Positions 58,490 to 64,000 of a stretch of DNA of 64,000 nt are shown here, piece by piece; the stretch's first letter is position 1; the number at the start of each line of letters is the position of its first letter. The notes below the pieces were generated by a model, which worked only from the letters and a program-made list of their open reading frames with translations, did no database searches and had not been told where the DNA came from. The stretch is from Kumtagia sp963820075 (lineage in GTDB: Bacteria; Pseudomonadota; Alphaproteobacteria; Rhizobiales; Rhizobiaceae). The stretch is taken from NCBI GenBank assembly GCA_963820075.1, contig CAWFYS010000002.1:62001-126000 (forward strand), in the 5' to 3' direction. Position numbers and translations under genes: made by a program.

Positions 58490-60015
58490 TTACCCAACGC
58501 CTGCGATCGCCCTGGCGAATTCGTTTGCCGAGAACGGTTCGAGATCCTCGACCTGTTCGCCCACGCCGATGAAATAGACCGGCAGCTTGTGCTTGGCCGC
58601 GATGGCGACAAGGATGCCGCCGCGCGCCGTGCCGTCAAGCTTGGTCATCACCAGGCCGTTGACGCCGGCGACGTTGCGGAAAATCTCGACCTGCGAAAGC
58701 GCGTTCTGGCCCGTCGTGGCGTCGACCGTCTGCAGCACCGTATGCGGCGCCTCCGGATCGTGCTTGCCCAGCACGCGCACGATCTTTTCCAGTTCGGCCA
58801 TCAGCTCCGTCCTGTTCTGCAGCCGGCCCGCCGTATCTATGATGAGCACGTCGGCGCCCTCGGCCTTGGCCTTTTCGAAAGCGTCCCAGGCAAGACCGGC
58901 GGCGTCGGCTCCGATTTTCGAGGACACGACCGGCGAGCCGGTTCGCTCGCCCCAGATTTTACTGCTCGATTGCCGCGGCGCGGAATGTGTCGCCCGCCGC
59001 CAGCATGACCGAAAGCCCGCCCTGGCTGAGCTTGGCGGCAAGCTTGCCGATCGTCGTCGTCTTGCCGGTGCCGTTGACGCCGACGACGAGGATGACGTGC
59101 GGCTTGTGCGACAAATCGAGTTCGAGCGGCCGCGCGACGGGCGCGAGCACCTTCTCCACCTCCTGCGCCATGATCGCGCGCACTTCCGCCTCGGACACGT
59201 CCTTGCCGTAGCGCGACGGAGGCCAGCGTGTCGGTGACGCGCAGCGCCGTCTCCATGCCGAGGTCGGCGCGGATCAGCACGTCCTCAAGTTCTTCCAGCG
59301 TCGCATCGTCGAGCTTGCGCTTGGTGAAGATGCCGGCAATCGACCCGGTCAGTTCGCGCGAGGACCGCGACAGGCCCTCGCGCAGCCGCTGGAACCAGGT
59401 CTTGCGCGGTTCCGGCGCCGGCCCCGCGGGCCGTTGCTCGGCCTTCTTTTCGACCAGCTTGCCGACGGTGACTTTGCCGGCGGGACGCGGAGCGGGAATC
59501 GCGGGCGGTGCGGACGGCGGCGAGGCGGCGGGCGGCACCGCCGATACGAAAGGCGCATGGTCCCTGCCTCCCGGGAGAGGGGCGGGCGCTGCGCCAGGCG
59601 GTTCCGGGACTTCGACCGGTGCGGGACGAAACTCGGTCAGCGGCTCGCCAGCCTCGGCCGCCGGCGCGTCCGGTTCGACAGGCTCCGCCCTGAGCGTCTC
59701 GTCCGGTGCCGGCAGTTCCACGGGCGGCGATCGCACATCGAGCCATGCCGCCGGCGCCTCGACCGGCGCGGCAGGCGCGCCGTCCACTTCGCCGGGGGGT
59801 GGATGGTCCGCCGGCTTGCCGTCGAAACTCGGCGGCGGCCCGGCCTCCAAAAGCTCGCGGCCGGCCGCTTCGGCCACGGCTGCGGTCGGCGGTCCCGCCG
59901 TCATCTCCCTGAGCGCGGCGAAGTTGAGCGGCGCGAGCGGCTCGTCTTCGGCAGGGCGCTCGTCAACCTCCTTCTGGCCGAAAGAGAAGACTTTCTTGAT
60001 GAACTTCAATGCCAT
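58490..60015 (-). pseudogene. ftsY: Signal recognition particle receptor FtsY, two frame breaks
   Basis: The first frame carries the long proline/alanine/glutamate-rich N-terminal A domain and the start of the N domain (TWFQRLREGLSRSSRELTGS). The second has the G1 loop VVGVNGTGKTTTIGKLAAKL and TFRAAAIEQ. The third has DVLIIDTAGRLQNRTELMAE, VMTKLDGTARGG and the C-terminal PFSANEFARAIAG. Frames change near 59215 and 58968. FtsY docks SRP-ribosome complexes at the membrane and is essential, so the breaks should be base errors. Confidence 0.9.
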
Positions 60016-60024
60016 GGCGGGGTC

Positions 60025-61295
60025 TCAGGCGGCCTGCGCGGCAGCGGGCGCCGCAATCAGCCGCTCACCGTCATGTCCGGCGATCCTCGCCGTCACGATC
60101 TCGCCGGGCGCGCCGTCCCGGATCGCGACAAGCGTAAAACCTTCGGCGCGGCCGAGCCCGGTCCGCTCCACCAGTATTTGCTGCGTGGTGCCCTCAAGCG
60201 AAGCCAGGTGCCGCTCATAGGCCGCCTGCCCCGCCGCCCTGAGGCGGCCAGCCCGCGCCTTGATCTCGGCGCCGGCCACTTGCGGCATGCGGGCCGCCGG
60301 CGTGCCCCTGCGCGGGCTGAAAGGAAAGACGTGAAGATGCGTCAACCCGCATTCCTCTATTATTTTCAGCGAGTTATCGAACATCTGCGCGGTTTCGGTA
60401 GGCGAAATCCGGCGATCAGATCGGCGCCGAAAACAATATCGGGGCGGATCACCGGATTTCAGCGCAGAAACGGATGAAATCGTCGCGAAGGTGGCGGCGC
60501 TTCATGCGCTTCAGGATCAGATCGTCGCCGGCCTGAAGCGACAAGTGCAGATGCGGCATCAGCCGGCGCTCGCCGCCGATCGCCTCGATCAATTCGGGAT
60601 CGGCTTCGATCAAATCGATGGAAGAAAGCCGCAGCCGCTGGGTCTGGCACCTGCCGCAGGATCGTCCTGACCAGCCGGCCGAGTTTTGGCGCACCTGGGA
60701 GGTCCGCGCCGAAACTGGTCATATCGACGCCGGTCAGCACCACTTCCGCGTAGCCGTTGCCTACCAGGCACTTCACCTGCTCGACGACCGCGCCCATCGG
60801 CACGGAACGGGAATTGCCCCTGCCATAGGGGATGATGCAAAAGGTGCAGCGGTGGTCGCAGCCATTCTGGACCTGGACGAAGGCGCGGGCGCGGCCTTCG
60901 ATCGCGTCAACCATATGCCCGGCGGTCTCGCGTATGGAGAAAATGTCGTTGACGCGCGCCTTCTCAGAATCATTAACGCCGAAATCCAGCAGGGCCCGGT
61001 AATTGTGCGCCCTGAGCTTTTCCTCATTGCCAAGCACGAGGTCGACCTCGCCCATTTCGGCGAAGCTTGCCGGGTCGGTCTGGGCGGCGCAGCCGGTGAC
61101 GATGATCCTGGCGTCGGGGTTGTCGCGGCGCGCCTTGCGGATCGCCTCCCGCGCCTGCCGCACTGCCTCGCCGGTAACGGCACAGGTGTTGAAGATGACG
61201 GCGCCGCCCGCCAGCGTCCGAGGCCGGCGGCCTCGGCCTCGCGCACATCACCTCGGATTCGTAGGTGTTGAGGCGGCAGCCGAATGTGACGACAT
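60025..61295 (-). pseudogene. mtaB: tRNA t6A37 methylthiotransferase MtaB, several frame breaks
   Basis: The fragments in order are VVTFGCRLNTYESEVM (N-terminal iron-sulphur domain), RIIVTGCAAQTDPASFAEMG, the radical-SAM cluster motif GCDHRCTFCIIPYGRGNSRS, LIEADPELIEAIGGERRLMP with LSLQAGDDLILKRMKRRHL, and a C-terminal TRAM-like end LVAIRDGAPGEIVTARIAGH. At least four frame changes occur. MtaB adds the methylthio group to t6A37 of tRNAs decoding ANN codons. The exact start is uncertain because a break falls close to ATG 61295. Confidence 0.85.
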
Positions 61296-62194
61296 TCCCT
61301 TGGAGAGCCCCGGCATCAGGCGGCGCTTTCCGTCGCGCGCCCAGACGCCGGTGGCGGGGTCGAAGCTCCCGGAAAACTCCCACTCCGCCGGACCGGTCAG
61401 CACGACGCGATCGTCGGCGCGCCACTCCACCGTCAGCCGGCCGACGGGAGCGATGATCGAAACGGTGCGCCCGGTGCGGCCAGTGCGCGCCGCGACGGCG
61501 GCAGCGCAGGCGGCCGAGCCGCAGGCCTTTGTCAGGCCGGCGCCGCGCTCCCAGGTGCGGATGGTCGAACTGATCCTGGCCTGTCGGCTGGGCGATGGTG
61601 ATGTTGGCGCGCTCCGGAAAGATCGGGTGGTTTTCCAGCATCGGGCCGAAGCGGTCGAGGTCGTAGGACCAGGACCTCGCGGTCGACCCAGAATATCGCG
61701 TGCGGATTGCCCATGGAGACCACGGCGGGCGGAAATCAAGCATGGGCGCGTCGATCGGGCCGATCCGCAGCTCGATCGCGCGCGTGTCGTGGAACTCCTC
61801 GGCAAGCGGAATATCGCGCAGGCCGATCTTCAGCGCGCCCAGATCGACCGAGATCGAGCCGTCGGCATGTTCCTCGGCATTGAGAATGCCGGCGACCGTC
61901 TCGAAGGTGGAGAATCTTTGCGCCGGTTTCCGCCGCCAGCGACTGCACCACGCAGCGCATGCCGTTGCCGCAGGCCTGCGCGGACGAACCGTCGGAATTG
62001 AGGATGTCGATGAACCAGTCGGTGCCCGGCGTCCTCGCATCGTGGATCGCCATGATCTGGTCGAATTTCGTCGCGGGGTCGGCGTTGAGCGCGATCGCCG
62101 CGGCGGCTGGTCACGCGTTCGCACGCGAGCGCATGTCCGCAACGATGATTTCGTTGCCGAGCCCGTTCATCTTGGCGAAGGGTGCGCGTGCCAT
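61248..62194 (-). pseudogene. dapF: Diaminopimelate epimerase DapF, several frame breaks
   Basis: Pieces in order are MARAPFAKMNGLGNEIIVAD, FIDILNSDGSSAQACGNGMR with the first catalytic cysteine, LNAEEHADGSISVDLGALKI, VSMGNPHAIFWVD, and LTKACGSAACAAAVAA with the second catalytic cysteine. At least four frame shifts separate them. DapF makes meso-diaminopimelate for lysine and peptidoglycan and is normally essential. The 3' end overlaps mtaB and its exact stop is uncertain. Confidence 0.88.
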
Positions 62195-62274
62195 CGGTCA
62201 GAGTCTCGTTTGCGGTTGGCGCCTATATGGCGGAATCGCGTCCGGATTACCAGTGCGGGGCTGCCTGGCGGCGA

Positions 62275-62424
62275 TCAGGCAATTGCGGTAGGGGCGGAAG
62301 CGAGCAGGAACAGGATCAGAACGATGGCGATGAGAATGCGCGCGCCGGTCGCCGCCGCGCCCGCCAGCGTATTGAAGCCGAGCAGGCTGGCGACTGCGGC
62401 AATGACGAGAAGGATGAAATCCAT
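62275..62424 (-). CDS. DUF1328-like small membrane protein
   Basis: Encodes 49 residues, starting MDFILLVIAAVASLLGFNTL and continuing AGAAATGARILIAIVLILFL. Two hydrophobic helices around a glycine/alanine turn match the DUF1328 family. A second ATG just upstream (MLKWI in another frame) resembles the usual family N-terminus, so a frame break may lie near 62420. Function is unknown. Confidence 0.6.
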   Translation of the reverse strand: MDFILLVIAAVASLLGFNTLAGAAATGARILIAIVLILFLLASAPTAIA

Positions 62425-62772
62425 TTAAGCATGGGGCACCTTTGTGTGAGCGGCCGGAAGCCGCTTCGTTCCGGGAGTGTCCGCGACCACCTGCGTCGGC
62501 CGTCGCGCCTGCGCTTTGCTTGCTTCCAGAGCGCTGGGCGGGCAAGGATGGGATATTTGGCTGACAAACACCAGCCGGCAGGTTATCTCGGCTGGCGGCT
62601 GCGTACTCAAGCGATATGGGCAAAGGGGCGGTATAGCGACATATTTGCAACGCTCCCTTGCGGAAACAATATCTTTCCCCGTGGGCTGTTGAAATTCCGC
62701 CTGATTATGGCTTCAGCAATGTTTTGCCATTGTAGTCGGGTACGCAGACAAGAAATCCGCAGGAGGTCGGGA
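62425..62772. other. 348-base spacer upstream of omp19
   Basis: No gene is recognised on either strand. It should hold the promoters of the divergent DUF1328 and omp19 genes; I see no convincing box pair. Confidence 0.45.
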
Positions 62773-63304
62773 ATGGTTCTTTCGAAGACGGGTATCCTGT
62801 TTGCGGTGCTATCGGCGCTGGCGCTGAGCGGATGCCAGAGTTCACGGTTCTCGTCGGTGGATAGCCGGCCCGAGCCCCTTCCGGCGGCGCCGTCGGGCAC
62901 GGTGACTTCGGGCGCGCTTCCGCCGCCGGCGGCACCCGGAGCCGCGTCACAGTTCCCGCCGCCGCCCACCGACGCTACCCAGATGGCGGCTGCCACGCCC
63001 GCCGCTCCGCCGCCCGGGGCGCCCGATCTGACCCCCTCGACGGTCGGCGGCGTTTGGAACGTTTCGGTGTCCGGGCAGACATGCAAGATCGCGACATCGC
63101 AGACCAAATTCGGCCAGGGCTTCCGCGCCGGTCCGCTGCGCTGCCCGGCGCCGGTGGACGAGGCGTGAAATCCTGGGCGGTGGCCGGCAAGCAATTGTCG
63201 CTCTTGACGAAAGCGGCGCGGTGGCGGCACGGCTCTATTCTTCCGGCCCCGAGAAGTTCGACGGGCAAACCGAGACCGGCATTCCGATTTCCCTCAGCCG
63301 CTGA
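62773..63304 (+). pseudogene. omp19: Omp19-like outer-membrane lipoprotein (Inh-fold), two frame breaks
   Basis: The first frame has a lipoprotein signal ending ALSGCQSSRFSSVD, a proline/alanine-rich stretch, and the Inh-domain segment VGGVWNVSVSGQTCKIATSQ with FGQGFRAGPLRCPAP. The end continues in other frames as SWAVAGKQLSLL and then ARLYSSGPEKFDGQTETGIP, closing ISLSR. This matches Brucella Omp19 in order and motifs. Omp19 is a surface-exposed lipoprotein with protease-inhibitor activity. Breaks are near 63165 and 63210. AGGAGG lies 7 bases before the ATG. Confidence 0.85.
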
Positions 63305-63329
63305 CACCGGCCAACGACCCGACGGGTCC

Positions 63330-64000
63330 GTGCGATGCATCTACGCGACGGCATACAAGCGCATGTCGCGGGTCAGCGGCGCTTCAGTAGTCTGGCCGAA
63401 ACGGACGCGGTGGCCGATGTGACCCGGCACAGAAACGGGTGGTCAAGGCGCTCGATCATCTTCTCGATACGCTCGGGGCAAAAAGGCTGGCGCGCAAATC
63501 GAGTTCGCTGGGCTGGCTGTTCGCAAAAAAGCCGGAGGCGGCGGCGGTCAAAGGGCTCTACATCCATGGCGGGGTAGGCCGCGGCAAGACCATGCTGATC
63601 GATATCTTCTTCGGACTGGTCCCTATGCGCCGCAAGCGCCGCGTCCATTTCAACGATTTCATGGCCGAAGTCCACGACCGCATCCGAAAGCATCGCCTGG
63701 CGCGCGAGGAGCAGGACCCGCGAGGACGATCCGATCCCCCCGGTGGCCAGGGCGATTGCCGAAGAACTTCCGGCTTCTGCTTCGACGAGTTCACGGTGAC
63801 CGACATCGCCGACGCGATAGAGGTCCTATCTGTTCCGGCTATTCTCCGCGCTTTTCGCCAATGGCGTGGTGCTGGTCGCCACGTCGAACGTCGCTCCCGA
63901 CGACCTTTACCGCGACGGCCTCAACCGGGCGCTGTTCCTGCCCTTCATCGCGATACTGGAGCGCGCCGGATGTGATAGGCCTCAATTCGGATATCGACTA
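63330..64000 (+). pseudogene. zapE: Cell division ATPase ZapE (AFG1 family), frame-broken and cut by window edge
   Basis: DPAQKRVVKALDHLLDTLGA is followed by LGWLFAKKPEAAAVKGLYIH, Walker A HGGVGRGKTML near 63578, RRVHFNDFMAEVHDRIRKHR and the Walker B region CFDEFTVTDIADA. After about 63830 the reading continues in another frame with ANGVVLVATSNVAPDDLYRD. The N-terminus near 63330 is unclear because of further shifts, and the 3' part lies outside the window. ZapE is an FtsZ-associated ATPase of the AFG1 family. Confidence 0.85.

Overview
The window is high-GC, densely coded DNA from an alphaproteobacterium. It is most likely a member of the Hyphomicrobiales close to Mesorhizobium and other Phyllobacteriaceae. 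The evidence is the TrcR/DUF1013 regulator, an Omp19-type lipoprotein, two DUF1127 mini-proteins, a very large NAD-type glutamate dehydrogenase, and the acnA-ccmABD(G) and yciB-ftsY-mtaB-dapF gene order. Genus and species cannot be fixed from the sequence alone. I saw no rRNA, tRNA, CRISPR array, prophage or intact transposase.

Layout. 0-2.4 kb: edge fragment of an M24 peptidase, a vapBC toxin-antitoxin pair and a Gfo/Idh/MocA oxidoreductase. 2.5-6 kb: dnaK-dnaJ with a heat-shock-like promoter. 6-14.1 kb: complete potassium-uptake operon kdpFABCDE on the minus strand, with an extra 27-codon membrane ORF in front and a palindromic repeat between kdpF and kdpA. 14.2-16.7 kb: a secreted DUF2380/DUF3280-like protein, a truncated and frame-broken autotransporter, and a small secreted protein. 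16.9-18.5 kb: a compact cassette in which two near-identical 20-bp palindromes precede a DUF1127 gene and an MGMT-like gene, followed by a WYL-type regulator. 18.6-25.8 kb: trcR, a 1103-aa zinc-ribbon/cyclase/ATPase/TPR protein, a peroxiredoxin-like protein, a zinc metallopeptidase and a lipocalin lipoprotein.

25.9-39.9 kb: pyruvate carboxylase, a branched-chain amino-acid ABC transporter (livJ, DUF6867, livF, livG, livM, livH), and a hydroxyproline-catabolism cluster (epimerase, FAD dehydrogenase, deaminase) divergent from a GntR regulator with phased operator-like repeats. 40.3-53 kb: NAD-glutamate dehydrogenase, parD with a frame-broken parE, an MFS permease, propionyl-CoA synthetase bracketed by two ~105-bp direct repeats, and aconitase. 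53-64 kb: a 262-bp MITE-like element, ccmA, ccmB, ccmD and ccmG with ccmC absent, then a DUF2332 gene, a DUF1127 gene, a PPOX-fold protein, yciB, ftsY, mtaB, dapF, a DUF1328 protein, omp19 and zapE running off the edge.

Quality caveat: from about 54.9 kb to the end nearly every gene, including essential ones (ftsY, dapF), carries one or more 1-2 base frame breaks. Isolated breaks also occur in pyc, livH, gdh and parE. The clustering in housekeeping genes points to base-call or assembly errors rather than decay, so genes typed 'pseudogene' here are broken in this sequence but probably intact in the organism, except the autotransporter, which also lacks its N-terminus.
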